From NCBI GenBank assembly GCA_937927415.1, contig CALBDS010000003.1, positions 186,001 to 250,000 of the forward strand: 64,000 bases of DNA, in the 5' to 3' direction. The notes beneath the pieces were generated by a model. It worked only from the letters and a program-made list of their open reading frames with translations, ran no database searches and had not been told where the DNA came from. The first letter of the stretch is position 1; each line of letters begins with the position of its first letter. This stretch comes from an uncultured Rhodospirillaceae bacterium. GTDB lineage: Bacteria; Pseudomonadota; Alphaproteobacteria; Azospirillales; Azospirillaceae. A program made the position numbers and the translations under genes. Positions 16,760-26,009 of the stretch are shown here, one piece after another.

Positions 16760-18943
16760 CTATCCCAGTTCCGCGGCCATGCCATCGGCCGCAGCGCCGT
16801 CGGCCATGGTGGGATACAGCAGCTTTTCCACCACATCGGCCGGGGCCGGGCGGTGGAACAGGTAACCCTGGCCGAATTTGCACATGATATCGCGCAGGAA
16901 TTCCGCCTCGGTTTCCGTCTCGATCCCTTCGGCCACCACATCCATGCGCAAGATGGCGGCCAGGGTGGAAATCACCTGCACGATGGCCGCACTGCTTTCC
17001 CCGGTGCTGATGGCCGAGACGAAGGCGCGGTCGATCTTCAGCGTGTCGGCGGGAAAGGTGTGAAGATAGCTCAAGGACGAATAGCCGGTGCCGAAATCGT
17101 CGATGGACAGGCGGACGTCCATGTCGCGGATGCGCTGCATCACCTCCCGGCTCTTGCCCGGATCCTGCATCAGCAGGCTTTCGGTGATTTCCAGCTTCAG
17201 TGACGACGGCGGAATGCCGCTGTCGGCCAGTACCTGCGCCACCAGCCCGACCAGATCATCGTCGTGGATCTGGCGGGGGGAGACGTTGACGCTCATGAAC
17301 AGCGGCGCCGGACGGGTGAAGCACGCCTGCCAATGGGCGATCTGGCGCACCGCCTCCTGCAAGGCCCAGCGGCCGATGGGAACGATCAGGCCGGTTTCCT
17401 CGGCCAGCGGAATGAACTCGGCCGGCGAAACCAGACCGCGTTCGGGATGGCGCCAGCGGATCAGCGCCTCGAACCCATCGATGCGGTTGTGCGACAGCGA
17501 CACGATGGGCTGGTAGAACAGGCAAAGCTGGTTCTGTTCCAGCGCCGCGCGCAGTTCGGTTTCCAACCGCATGGCCGACATGGCCTGACGGCGCAGGTTG
17601 CCATCGAACACATCGACCCGGTTGCGGCCCTGCTGCTTGGCGCGGAACACCGCCAGGCTGGCATCCCGCAACAGATCCTCGGCCCGTTCATAGCCGGTGA
17701 CGCTGTGGGCAATGCCGATGGAAGCGGTCATCACCACGTCATGGTCGAACAGGTCGATGGGCTGGGCGATGGCCCGCGCCAGCCGCTCGGCGGCGGTGAT
17801 GGCGTCGCCCACGTCGTCGATGTCGTTCAGCAGCATGGCGAATTCGTCCGCCGACACCCGTGCCAGCGTATCGCCCATGCGGCGCCCCTCTTCCAGCCGC
17901 TTGGCCACCACCCGCAGCACACGGTCGCCGACCGCCGAACCCTGGGTATCGTTGATGGTCTTGAAACGGTCCAGATCGACCACCAGAACCGCGAAAGGGC
18001 GGCTGCCGGTCCGGCGGTCACGGTTGAGTGCCTGCTCCACCCGGTCCAGCAGCAACGTGCGGTTGGGCAGCCCGGTCATGGTGTCGTGGAAGGCGTCGAA
18101 CAAAAGCTGCTGTTCCGCCTTTTTCCGGGCGGTGATGTTGGTCACGGTGCCGGTCATGCGCACGGCATGGCCCGACGAATCGCGGGTGGCCCGCCCGCGC
18201 ACCAGCACCCAATGCTCCTCGCCGCTGGAATCGAACATACGGAATTCATGGCGCAGCGCCGGACGTTCGCCGCTCAGGTGCATGCCGATGGCCGCTTCCA
18301 GCCCGGCACGGTCCGCCGGCACCACGCGGGCGAACCAATCCTGGATGCCGTTCCCCATGCGCGTGTCGGAACAGCCGGTGGCGATCCGTTTCCATTCGGG
18401 GGTGTAGTGGAGAACGCCGCTGCTCAGGCACCAGTCCCAAACGCCGTCGCCGCTGCCGCTGAGCGCCAGGGCCGCGCGCTCTTCCGCCAGACGCCGGGCG
18501 GTGATGTCCGACAGGGTGCCGACCAGCCGGCCCCCTGCCCACGGCATCGCCAGCGCCCGCAGCCACAGCCAGCGCCCCCCGCCCCCGTCATCCTCCGGTA
18601 CGGGGAGGCCGGGATCGGCAACGCGGAATTCCAGGGAGAAGCCCGCCGCCGCCCCATCGGTGGGCGGAGCCAGGACCGACGCCAGCGCCGGCCGGTCGTG
18701 GGGATGCACGCGCGCCAGCCAGTCGGCCAGGATGACAGGCCCACCCGCCCGCGACGGCGGGATCAGCCGGCAAAAGCCGGGGGATGCCCGCAAGGTGAAC
18801 GCTGCCGGGTCCACCTCCCAGACACCATCGGCTCCAGCCGCCTCGGCCATCGGGCTGGGTTCGGTCGGACTGCTCACATCTTCCTCACCGGCGCGTTCGG
18901 CTTCGCCCTGACATACCACACAGTCGTCCAGGATAGGCCGCAC
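16760..18943 (-). CDS. PAS-GGDEF-EAL protein, probable c-di-GMP phosphodiesterase with degenerate GGDEF
   Basis: This is a cytosolic protein of up to 727 residues. Two PAS regions (about 40-160 and 160-285) lead into a GGDEF domain (about 290-455), then EAL (about 470-720). The GGDEF signature reads SADEF (in RVSADEFAML), so diguanylate cyclase activity is unlikely. The EAL site looks complete: FEALIRWRHP, EITESLL, DDFGTGYSSL, LKIDRAFV and AEGIET. The expected activity is hydrolysis of c-di-GMP, with the GGDEF-like domain perhaps a GTP sensor. The start is uncertain (GTG at 18943, or ATG at 18850 just before the first PAS). It converges on the NYN gene. Confidence 0.9.
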   Translation of the reverse strand: MRPILDDCVVCQGEAERAGEEDVSSPTEPSPMAEAAGADGVWEVDPAAFTLRASPGFCRLIPPSRAGGPVILADWLARVHPHDRPALASVLAPPTDGAAAGFSLEFRVADPGLPVPEDDGGGGRWLWLRALAMPWAGGRLVGTLSDITARRLAEERAALALSGSGDGVWDWCLSSGVLHYTPEWKRIATGCSDTRMGNGIQDWFARVVPADRAGLEAAIGMHLSGERPALRHEFRMFDSSGEEHWVLVRGRATRDSSGHAVRMTGTVTNITARKKAEQQLLFDAFHDTMTGLPNRTLLLDRVEQALNRDRRTGSRPFAVLVVDLDRFKTINDTQGSAVGDRVLRVVAKRLEEGRRMGDTLARVSADEFAMLLNDIDDVGDAITAAERLARAIAQPIDLFDHDVVMTASIGIAHSVTGYERAEDLLRDASLAVFRAKQQGRNRVDVFDGNLRRQAMSAMRLETELRAALEQNQLCLFYQPIVSLSHNRIDGFEALIRWRHPERGLVSPAEFIPLAEETGLIVPIGRWALQEAVRQIAHWQACFTRPAPLFMSVNVSPRQIHDDDLVGLVAQVLADSGIPPSSLKLEITESLLMQDPGKSREVMQRIRDMDVRLSIDDFGTGYSSLSYLHTFPADTLKIDRAFVSAISTGESSAAIVQVISTLAAILRMDVVAEGIETETEAEFLRDIMCKFGQGYLFHRPAPADVVEKLLYPTMADGAAADGMAAELG

Positions 18944-19082
18944 GATAGGCGGGCAATGGTAAACGATCGGTGAAGCATTCAGGCGATGGAATAGCTTAAC
19001 ATTACCGCAACAACCGCGGTATGCACCACCGCACGGCCGAAAGGGCTGGCTCTGGCGCCGGCTTTTGTACTATTTTCGTTCC

Positions 19083-19796
19083 ATGGAATGGCGCGATCAG
19101 GGCATCGTCTTGTCGGCCCGCCCCCACGGGGAAACCGCGGCGGTGGCGGTGATGCTGACCCGCGGGCACGGACGCACCGTCGGGCTGGTCCCCGGCGGAC
19201 GGTCCAGCCGCCTGCGCGCCGGGCTGGAGCCGGGAACGCTGGCCGATACCCGCTGGCGGGGCCGGCTGCCCGACCATCTGGGCCATTTCACGCTGGAGAC
19301 AGTGCAGGCCTACGCCGCCGCCGTGCTGGACGAGCCGCCGCGGCTGGCGGCCCTGACCGCCGCCTGCGCCCTGGTGGACGCCGCCCTGCCGGAGCGCGCA
19401 CCGCATCCGGCGGTGTTCGACGGGCTGCTGGTGCTGCTGGGGCTTCTGCCCTCCCCCGCCTGGGCGGAAAGCTATGTGCGGTGGGAGGTGGGGTTGCTGG
19501 CGGAGTTGGGATTCGGGCTGGATCTCGACCGTTGCGCCGTCACCGGCGGCAACGATTATCTGGCCTATGTCAGCCCGCGCACCGGGCGGGCGGTGACGGC
19601 GGCGGTGGGGGAACCGTACCGCGACCGGCTGCTGCCGCTGCCGGGGTTCCTGATCGGGCGCGGCGGCGGCGGTGTGCTGGAAACCACCGACGGGCTGCGG
19701 CTGACCGGCCATTTCCTTGAACGCCATGTGCTGAACGCCCCGCTGCCCCCGGCGCGCCAACGGCTGGCCGAGCGCATCGCCGCCCAGCCGGCCTGA
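19083..19796 (+). CDS. recO: DNA repair protein RecO
   Basis: This 237-residue protein has the RecO order: an N-terminal OB-fold beginning MEWRDQGIVLSARPHGET, then a helical domain. The stretch DRCAVTGGNDYLAYVSPRTG corresponds to the degenerate zinc-binding part (only one cysteine remains visible). RecO works with RecR and RecF in loading RecA on gapped DNA. The ATG at 19083 gives the canonical N-terminus; a start 18 bases upstream is possible. It is followed by parC after a 76-base gap, in the same direction. Confidence 0.9.
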   Translation: MEWRDQGIVLSARPHGETAAVAVMLTRGHGRTVGLVPGGRSSRLRAGLEPGTLADTRWRGRLPDHLGHFTLETVQAYAAAVLDEPPRLAALTAACALVDAALPERAPHPAVFDGLLVLLGLLPSPAWAESYVRWEVGLLAELGFGLDLDRCAVTGGNDYLAYVSPRTGRAVTAAVGEPYRDRLLPLPGFLIGRGGGGVLETTDGLRLTGHFLERHVLNAPLPPARQRLAERIAAQPA

Positions 19797-19872
19797 GACT
19801 CGGCCCCGAACGGAACGTTTGCGGAACTCAAAGCTCTGGAAACCGCGGCCCGTGTCGGCTAGGGTGCGGCGC

Positions 19873-22101
19873 ATGACGAAGACGCCTGAGCCTGCCTCCG
19901 AAATCCTGGAAAAGCCGCTGGCCGATGCCCTGGGCGAGCGGTACCTCAGCTATGCCCTGTCCACCATCATGTCGCGGTCGCTGCCCGACGTGCGCGATGG
20001 GCTGAAGCCGGTGCACCGGCGGCTGCTGTTCGCCATGAGCCAGTTGCGGCTGGAACCCAACACGCCGCCCAAGAAATCGGCGCGCGTGGTGGGCGATGTG
20101 ATCGGTAAGTTCCATCCCCACGGCGACACCGCGGTCTATGACGCGCTGGTGCGGCTGGCGCAGGATTTTGCCGTGCGCTATCCGCTGATCGACGGCCAGG
20201 GCAATTTCGGCAACATCGACGGCGATAACGCCGCCGCCATGCGGTACACCGAGGCGCGGCTGACCGATGTCGCCAAGGCGCTGCTGGCCGGCATCGACGA
20301 GGATGCGGTGGACTTCCGCGCCACCTACGACGGCGACGGGGAAGAGCCGGTGGTGCTGCCGGCGGCCTTTCCCAACCTGCTGGCCAACGGGTCCAGCGGC
20401 ATCGCGGTCGGCATGGCCACCAGCATCCCGCCCCACAATGTGGGGGAAATCTGCGACGCGCTGCGCCACCTCATCAAACACCCCGACGCCCCTGTCGAAA
20501 CGCTGGTCGGCTTCATGCCCGGCCCCGATTTCCCCACCGGCGGCGTGCTGGTGGAGGGGCGGGAACAGGTGCTGGAGGCCTACCGCACCGGACGCGGCGG
20601 TTTTCGCCTGCGCGCCCGCTGGACGGTGGAAAAGCTGGGTCAGGGCACGTGGCAGGTGGTGGTCACCGAGATCCCCTATCAGGTGCCGAAATCGCGCCTG
20701 ATCGAGAAGATCGCCGACCTGCTGGCCCAGAAGAAGCTGGTGCTGCTGGAGGACATCCGCGACGAATCGGCCGAGGACGTGCGGTTGGTGCTGGTGCCCA
20801 AGAGTCGCAACGTGGACCCCGAGGTCATGATGGCCTCGCTGTTCCAGGCCACGGATCTCGAGGTGCGCTTCCCGCTGAACATGAACGTTCTGGGCCGGGA
20901 CAACGTGCCCCGCGTCATGAACCTGCGGGACGTGCTGCGCGCCTTCCTTGACCACCGGATGGAGGTGCTGGTCCGCCGCTCCACCCACCGGCTGGGCAAG
21001 ATCGACCACCGGCTGGAGGTGCTGGAAGGCTATCTGAAAGCCTATCTCAACCTCGACGAGGTGATCCGCATCATCCGGGAGGAGGATGAGCCGAAGGCCG
21101 AGCTGATGCGCGTCTTCGCCCTGACCGACGTGCAGGCGGAAGCCATCCTCAACATGCGCCTGCGCAACCTGCGCAAGCTGGAGGAGATGGAGATCCGCGG
21201 CGAGCACGCCACCCTGTCGGAAGAGAAGGCGGGGCTGGTGCAGCTTCTGGCCGACGAGTCCCTGCGCTGGAAGCGTCTGGCCGAGGAGGTGGCGGAGATC
21301 AGGAAACGGTTCGGCAAGGGCGCCCTGGGCGACCGCCGCACCCAGGTGGCCGAGGCCCCCGTCCTCATCGACATCCCCGTCGATGCGGTGGTGGAGCGGG
21401 AGCCGGTGACCGTGCTGTGCTCCGACAAGGGCTGGATCCGCGCCGTGCGCGGCCACCTGAACGAGGGCGAGCGGGCCGACGTCAAATACAAGGACGGCGA
21501 CCACGAAGGCTTCTGGCTCCATTGCGAGACGACGGACAAGATTCTGGTCTTCGCCAGCAACGGCAAATTCTTCACGCTGACCGCCGACAAGCTGCCCCGT
21601 GGGCGCGGCTTCGGCGAACCGGTGCGGCTGATGATCGACCTGGGCAACGACGTGGACATCGTGACCCTGCTGAAGCACCAGCCGGACCGGCGGCTGATCG
21701 TCGCCTCCGACGACGGCCGCGGCTTCCAGGTGGACGAGGCGGAGGTGCTGGCCCAGACCCGCAGCGGCAAGCAGGTGCTGAACCTGGAGGCGGGCCGGTC
21801 GGCGCGCATCTGCCATCCGGTTGACGGCGACCATGTGGCGGTGATCGGCAACAACCGCAAGCTGCTGGTGTTCCCGCTGGAGGAATTGCCGGTGATGACC
21901 CGCGGCAAGGGCGTGCAGTTGCAGAAATACAAGGACGCCAGCCTGTCCGACCTCAAGACCTTCCGCTTCGCCGAGGGGCTGGGCTGGCCGTCGGGCGAAC
22001 GGCGGCGGCTGGAATCCGACGTCACCCCCTGGATCGGCCTGCGCGGCAGTGCGGGCAAGCTGCCCCCCAACGGCTTTCCCAAGACGAATCGATTCGAGTA
22101 G
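19873..22101 (+). CDS. parC: DNA topoisomerase IV subunit A
   Basis: This 742-residue protein is the DNA-cutting subunit of topoisomerase IV, which decatenates daughter chromosomes. It starts with the family pattern ALGERYLSYALSTIMSRSLP, then DVRDGLKPVHRR. The active-site tyrosine is Y125 in AAAMRYTEARL. The winged-helix/tower region and the C-terminal beta-pinwheel follow at normal length for alphaproteobacterial ParC (about 740-750, shorter than GyrA). The pinwheel lacks a clear GyrA box, supporting ParC over GyrA. The start is ATG 19873; the frame is open to 19819 but that part lacks family character. Confidence 0.95.
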   Translation: MTKTPEPASEILEKPLADALGERYLSYALSTIMSRSLPDVRDGLKPVHRRLLFAMSQLRLEPNTPPKKSARVVGDVIGKFHPHGDTAVYDALVRLAQDFAVRYPLIDGQGNFGNIDGDNAAAMRYTEARLTDVAKALLAGIDEDAVDFRATYDGDGEEPVVLPAAFPNLLANGSSGIAVGMATSIPPHNVGEICDALRHLIKHPDAPVETLVGFMPGPDFPTGGVLVEGREQVLEAYRTGRGGFRLRARWTVEKLGQGTWQVVVTEIPYQVPKSRLIEKIADLLAQKKLVLLEDIRDESAEDVRLVLVPKSRNVDPEVMMASLFQATDLEVRFPLNMNVLGRDNVPRVMNLRDVLRAFLDHRMEVLVRRSTHRLGKIDHRLEVLEGYLKAYLNLDEVIRIIREEDEPKAELMRVFALTDVQAEAILNMRLRNLRKLEEMEIRGEHATLSEEKAGLVQLLADESLRWKRLAEEVAEIRKRFGKGALGDRRTQVAEAPVLIDIPVDAVVEREPVTVLCSDKGWIRAVRGHLNEGERADVKYKDGDHEGFWLHCETTDKILVFASNGKFFTLTADKLPRGRGFGEPVRLMIDLGNDVDIVTLLKHQPDRRLIVASDDGRGFQVDEAEVLAQTRSGKQVLNLEAGRSARICHPVDGDHVAVIGNNRKLLVFPLEELPVMTRGKGVQLQKYKDASLSDLKTFRFAEGLGWPSGERRRLESDVTPWIGLRGSAGKLPPNGFPKTNRFE

Positions 22102-22518
22102 GCCCCGCGACCGGACTTGTGGATTTCCACTACGCCCATTGGCCAAACAGACGGCCTTGCAGCAAACCGTCCGTTTCCGGCATAGTTTCATTCATTAAGA
22201 AAACCGGCACGGGCGGCTGAGGGTCGAAAAATCCCGCCGCCGGTGAACCGGGCGACGGCAGGGGAGGCTGAAACGTGACCGCCACGGCTCGCGCCACGAC
22301 CGGCAGCATCCGGTGCCGGACGGACCGCCATGATGCGTGATCCGCTTCGCTCCCGCATGATGACCGTTCCTGCCGCCACCTCCGATCCCACCCGTTTGTG
22401 GCCCGGCCCACGGCGGCGGTCCGGCATGCCCGGCCATACCCCCTGACAAGCCCCCGCAACGGTTCAAAACATCAACGCGCGCGCCCATCAGACCGCGACC
22501 AACAGGGAGAGCACCCTC
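22102..22518. other. Intergenic region parC - TRAP binding protein
   Basis: The 417 bases hold no convincing gene. On the + strand a TTGCAG / CATAGT pair (near 22157 and 22181, 18-base spacing) could be a promoter for the binding-protein gene, giving a leader of over 300 bases. I see no terminator hairpin with a T-run directly after parC. Confidence 0.4.
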
Positions 22519-23700
22519 ATGAAACGCCGTACGTTCCTCGCGTCCGCCGGGGCCGGCACCGCCGCCGCCGCCATGCTGGCCACGCCGGGTCTGGCCCAGA
22601 CCGCCCCCGAGACGCCGGCCGCCGCGGCTCCGGCCCCCGGTGCGGCACCCGCCGCCCCGGCCGCCCCCGCCATCATCGAGAGCACCCCTGCGATCCAGTG
22701 GCGTTGCGCCTCGTCCTTCCCCAAGAGCCTGGACACCATCTACGGCGGCGCCGAAGTGGTCGCCAAGTACGTGTCCGAAATGACCGACGGCAAATTCCAG
22801 ATCCGCGTGTTTGCCGGCAATGAAATCGTCCCCGCCCTCCAGGTGCTGGACGCTGTGCAGAACAACACGATCCAGTGCGGTCATTCCGTGTCCTACTATT
22901 ACGTCGGCAAGGACCCGACCTTCGGCTTCGACGCCTCCATGCCGTTCGGCCTCAACGCCCGCCAGCAGATGGCGTGGATGGGCCACGGCGGCGGGTTGGA
23001 ACTGATGCGGGAATTCTTCGCCGGCTACAACATCGTCCAGTTCCCCGCCGGCAACACCGGGACCCAGATGGGTGGCTGGTTCCGCAAGGAAATCAAGTCG
23101 GTGGAGGACCTGAACGGTCTGAAGTTCCGCATCGGCGGCTATGCCGGCACCGTGATGGCCAAGCTGGGCACCGTGCCGCAGCAGATCGCCGGCGGCGACA
23201 TCTATCCGTCGCTGGAAAAGGGCACCATCGACGGCGCCGAATGGGTCGGCCCCTATGACGACGAAAAGCTGGGGTTCTACAAGGTCGCCAAGTATTACTA
23301 TTATCCCGGCTGGTGGGAAGGCGGCCCGCAGATCTCGTTCCTGACCAACAAGGACGAGTATGAAAAGCTGCCCAAGACCTACAAGGCGATCCTGGCCGCG
23401 GCCTGCGCCTATGCCAACACCGACATGCTGGCGAAGTACGACGTGGTCAACATGACCGCGCTGAAGAGCCTTGTCGCCAACGGCACCATCCTGAAGCCCT
23501 ACCCCCGCGACGTGCTCCAGGCCTGCTTCAAGGCCAGCTTCGAAGTGTATGAGGCCGAAGCCGCCAAGAACGAAAAGTTCCGGAAGGTCTATGACGCCTG
23601 GCGCAAGTTCCGCGACGAGGAATACCTGTGGTTCCGCGTGGCGGAAAACACCTTCGACAATTTTGTCTATTCGACTCCGGCGCCCAAGCGCGGCGGCTGA
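22519..23700 (+). CDS. TRAP transporter solute-binding protein (DctP/TakP-like)
   Basis: This 393-residue periplasmic binding protein has a signal peptide with MKRR and a SAGAGTAAAAML core, probably Tat. It is followed by an unusual Ala/Pro-rich linker (residues about 28-50) before the fold begins at IQWRCASSFPKSLD. TakP-type features are strong: AGEIVP-like AGNEIVPALQVLDAVQNNT, FPAGNTGTQMGGWFRKEI, GAEWVGPYDDEKLGFYK and AKYYYYPGWWEGG. TakP binds 2-keto acids with a cation, so a similar organic acid is likely here. No dctQ or dctM gene is adjacent. GGGAGAG lies 7 bases before the ATG, and an intrinsic terminator follows. Confidence 0.92.
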   Translation: MKRRTFLASAGAGTAAAAMLATPGLAQTAPETPAAAAPAPGAAPAAPAAPAIIESTPAIQWRCASSFPKSLDTIYGGAEVVAKYVSEMTDGKFQIRVFAGNEIVPALQVLDAVQNNTIQCGHSVSYYYVGKDPTFGFDASMPFGLNARQQMAWMGHGGGLELMREFFAGYNIVQFPAGNTGTQMGGWFRKEIKSVEDLNGLKFRIGGYAGTVMAKLGTVPQQIAGGDIYPSLEKGTIDGAEWVGPYDDEKLGFYKVAKYYYYPGWWEGGPQISFLTNKDEYEKLPKTYKAILAAACAYANTDMLAKYDVVNMTALKSLVANGTILKPYPRDVLQACFKASFEVYEAEAAKNEKFRKVYDAWRKFRDEEYLWFRVAENTFDNFVYSTPAPKRGG

Positions 23701-23730
23701 TCGCCCCGGCCGGAAGACATCCTCCGGTCG

Positions 23731-23767
23731 CAAGGAAAGCCCCGCCGCCGGCGGGGCTTTTTCCTTG
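23731..23767 (+). terminator. Intrinsic terminator after the TRAP binding-protein gene
   Basis: AAGCCCCGC and GCGGGGCTT pair around a short GC loop, followed by TTTTT; an outer AAGG/CCTT pair extends the stem. It isolates the binding-protein gene from the histidine kinase downstream. Confidence 0.9.
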
Positions 23768-24010
23768 TCTGGCATCGTTCCAAACCAATGCCGTAAAAGT
23801 CATTCTCCGGCATTACCCTCTGTCCTTCGGCACAGGCTCCATCCGAAGGGCGCATTGACTTTGCCCTGCGCCTGCGGAACCCTGAAAAGGGCCGTGTCCG
23901 GATCTTCCTTTAGGCCGTACGCGGGATTGATGATTGTTTCGGGGGGGAGGGACGATACATAAAAGGGGACGTGTCTCTACCCCTCAAGAAAGAGGATTGG
24001 ACCACCTCAC

Positions 24011-25579
24011 ATGACCAGCAGCCTGTCCGCCTTCTTCGCAAGGGACAATTTCATTCCCCATGGAATTTGTCTGGCGTGGCAGCCGGATATCCTGGCGCTT
24101 CACGTGTTTTCCGATGTGGTGATTGGTCTGTCCTATTACTCCATTCCCGTAGCGTTGCTGTATTTTGTCCTGCGGCGGCGGGATGTGGCTTATGGCTGGG
24201 TGTTCGTGCTGTTCGCGGCCTTCATTCTGGCCTGCGGCACCACCCATCTGTTCTCCATCTGGACCCTGTGGCTCCCCGATTATGGCGTGGAGGGGATCAT
24301 CAAGGCGCTGACGGCCCTGGTGTCGCTGCTGACCGCGATCGCCTTGTGGGTGCTGATGCCCAAGGTGCTGACCCTGCCCAGCCCGCGGCAGTTGGAAGAG
24401 GCCAACCACGCGCTGCAGCAGGAAATCACCATCCGGCGGGCGACGGAGGAACGCTACACCCGCTTCTTCACCAATCTGGCGGAGGGGCTGTTCGTGGTGG
24501 CGGTGGGGCCGGACGGATCCTTCACCCTCGACACCCTCAACCCCGCCCATGCCCGCGCCACCGGCCTGGACCCCGCCGCCGTCTGCGGCCGTCCGCTGGC
24601 GGAAATCCTGCCCGCGGCCACCGCCGCCCGGCTGGAAGCCCGTTTCCGCGCCAGTGTGGAGGCCGGATACGCCATGGATTATGAGGAAGAGACGCTGGAC
24701 CTGCCGGTCGGCCGCCGCGTCTGGCACACGGTCCTGGTGCCGGTCGCCGATGACGAGGGGCGCATCACCCAGATCCTGGGCAGCAGCCGCGACATCACCG
24801 AGCGTCACCGGCTGCAGGACGAACTGGTGCAGGCGTCGAAGATGGCGACCCTCGGCACCCTGGCCGCCGGTCTGGCCCACGAGATGAGCCAGCCGCTCAA
24901 CATCATCCGCATGTGGGGGGAAAACACCCTGGCCCGCCTGCGCAGCGGTGCCATGCCTTCGGAACGGCTGGACAAGGTTCTGGGCCTGATCTGCGATCAG
25001 ACCGAACGCATGGGCCGGATCATCGACCACATGCGGATCTTCAGCCGGCAGGACAGCCCCACCGCCGAACTGTTCAACCCCACCGCCGCCGCCAGCGCCG
25101 CGGTGCAGTTGGTGGAACACCAGTATGGGCTGGAAAACATCACCCTGACCATCACCCCCGGTTCCGACGAATCGCAGGTCTGCGGCAGCGCCCTGCAATT
25201 GGAACAGGTGGTGCTCAACCTGCTGTCCAACGCCCGTGACGCCATCGCCGAGCGGCGGGCGGCAGAGCCGGACGACCCGGGCGGGACCATCGCCGTGGCC
25301 ATCGTTGAACAGGACGGACAGGTGCGCATCCGGGTGGATGACGACGGCGGCGGCGTTCCCCCCGCCGTCCTGCCCCACCTGTTCGATCCCTTCTTCACCA
25401 CCAAGGATGTGGGCAAAGGCACCGGCCTGGGCCTGTCCATTGGTTACGGCATCATTGAATCCATGCACGGACACATCGATGTGATGAATCTGACCCACGC
25501 CGACGGACGGCGGGGGGCGCGCTTCACCATCACCCTGCCCTTGACCACCCCTTCCGGCATCGAGACGGCCCATGCCTGA
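24011..25579 (+). CDS. Ethylene-receptor-like membrane histidine kinase (ETR1-type sensor domain, PAS, HisKA, HATPase)
   Basis: This 522-residue sensor kinase has three N-terminal membrane helices (about 28-120) that match the ethylene-binding domain of plant ETR1. All seven ethylene/Cu(I) site residues are kept with the same spacing: D35, Y42, I45, P46, I72, C75 and H79 (ETR1 D25, Y32, I35, P36, I62, C65, H69). The signature stretches are SYYSIPVALLYF and FILACGTTHL. A short coiled coil and a PAS domain (about 145-265) follow. The kinase core has the phospho-acceptor H290 in LAHEMSQPLN, an N-box in LNLLSNARDA, and GTGLGLSIGYG. The 3' end overlaps the response-regulator gene by 8 bases. Ethylene as ligand is inferred from the conserved site. 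Confidence 0.9.
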   Translation: MTSSLSAFFARDNFIPHGICLAWQPDILALHVFSDVVIGLSYYSIPVALLYFVLRRRDVAYGWVFVLFAAFILACGTTHLFSIWTLWLPDYGVEGIIKALTALVSLLTAIALWVLMPKVLTLPSPRQLEEANHALQQEITIRRATEERYTRFFTNLAEGLFVVAVGPDGSFTLDTLNPAHARATGLDPAAVCGRPLAEILPAATAARLEARFRASVEAGYAMDYEEETLDLPVGRRVWHTVLVPVADDEGRITQILGSSRDITERHRLQDELVQASKMATLGTLAAGLAHEMSQPLNIIRMWGENTLARLRSGAMPSERLDKVLGLICDQTERMGRIIDHMRIFSRQDSPTAELFNPTAAASAAVQLVEHQYGLENITLTITPGSDESQVCGSALQLEQVVLNLLSNARDAIAERRAAEPDDPGGTIAVAIVEQDGQVRIRVDDDGGGVPPAVLPHLFDPFFTTKDVGKGTGLGLSIGYGIIESMHGHIDVMNLTHADGRRGARFTITLPLTTPSGIETAHA

Positions 25580-26009
25580 CACCGCCCCTTCCCTCAACAA
25601 CCGGCCCACCCCCCACATCATCGTTGCCGAGGATGAGCCGCTGGCCGCCATGGCGCTGGAGGATTTCCTGTCCCTCCACGGCTATCGCGTTACCCTGGCC
25701 TGCGACGGGGTGGAAGCCATGGAACGGCAACAGCGCGATCCGGCCGACGTGCTGATTACCGACCTGCGCATGCCACGCATGGACGGGCGCACGCTGATCC
25801 GGGAGATCCGGGCGTTGCACGCCGGGTTGCCGGTGGTGGTGATGACGGGGTTTCTGGCCCACGATCCGGGGCAGGACGAATTGATGAACGACCGATGGCA
25901 GCCGCTGGAGGTGCTGCGCAAACCCGTCAGCCCGAAAACCATCCTGGATGCCCTGGCGCGGGTGATGTCCGGCGCCACCGTCGCCCAAGGGGCGGTTCAC
26001 AGCGGATAG
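25572..26009 (+). CDS. Single-domain response regulator (CheY-like)
   Basis: This 145-residue protein is a receiver domain only, with no output domain. It has the acidic pair in VAEDEP, phospho-acceptor D64 in LITDLRMPRMDG, the T in VVMTG and the lysine in LRKPVS. Its gene overlaps the ethylene-receptor-like kinase gene by 8 bases, so it is the likely phosphorylation partner. The output must pass to another protein by contact or phosphorelay. Its 3' end overlaps the convergent transglutaminase-like gene by 13 bases. Confidence 0.93.
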   Translation: MPDTAPSLNNRPTPHIIVAEDEPLAAMALEDFLSLHGYRVTLACDGVEAMERQQRDPADVLITDLRMPRMDGRTLIREIRALHAGLPVVVMTGFLAHDPGQDELMNDRWQPLEVLRKPVSPKTILDALARVMSGATVAQGAVHSG

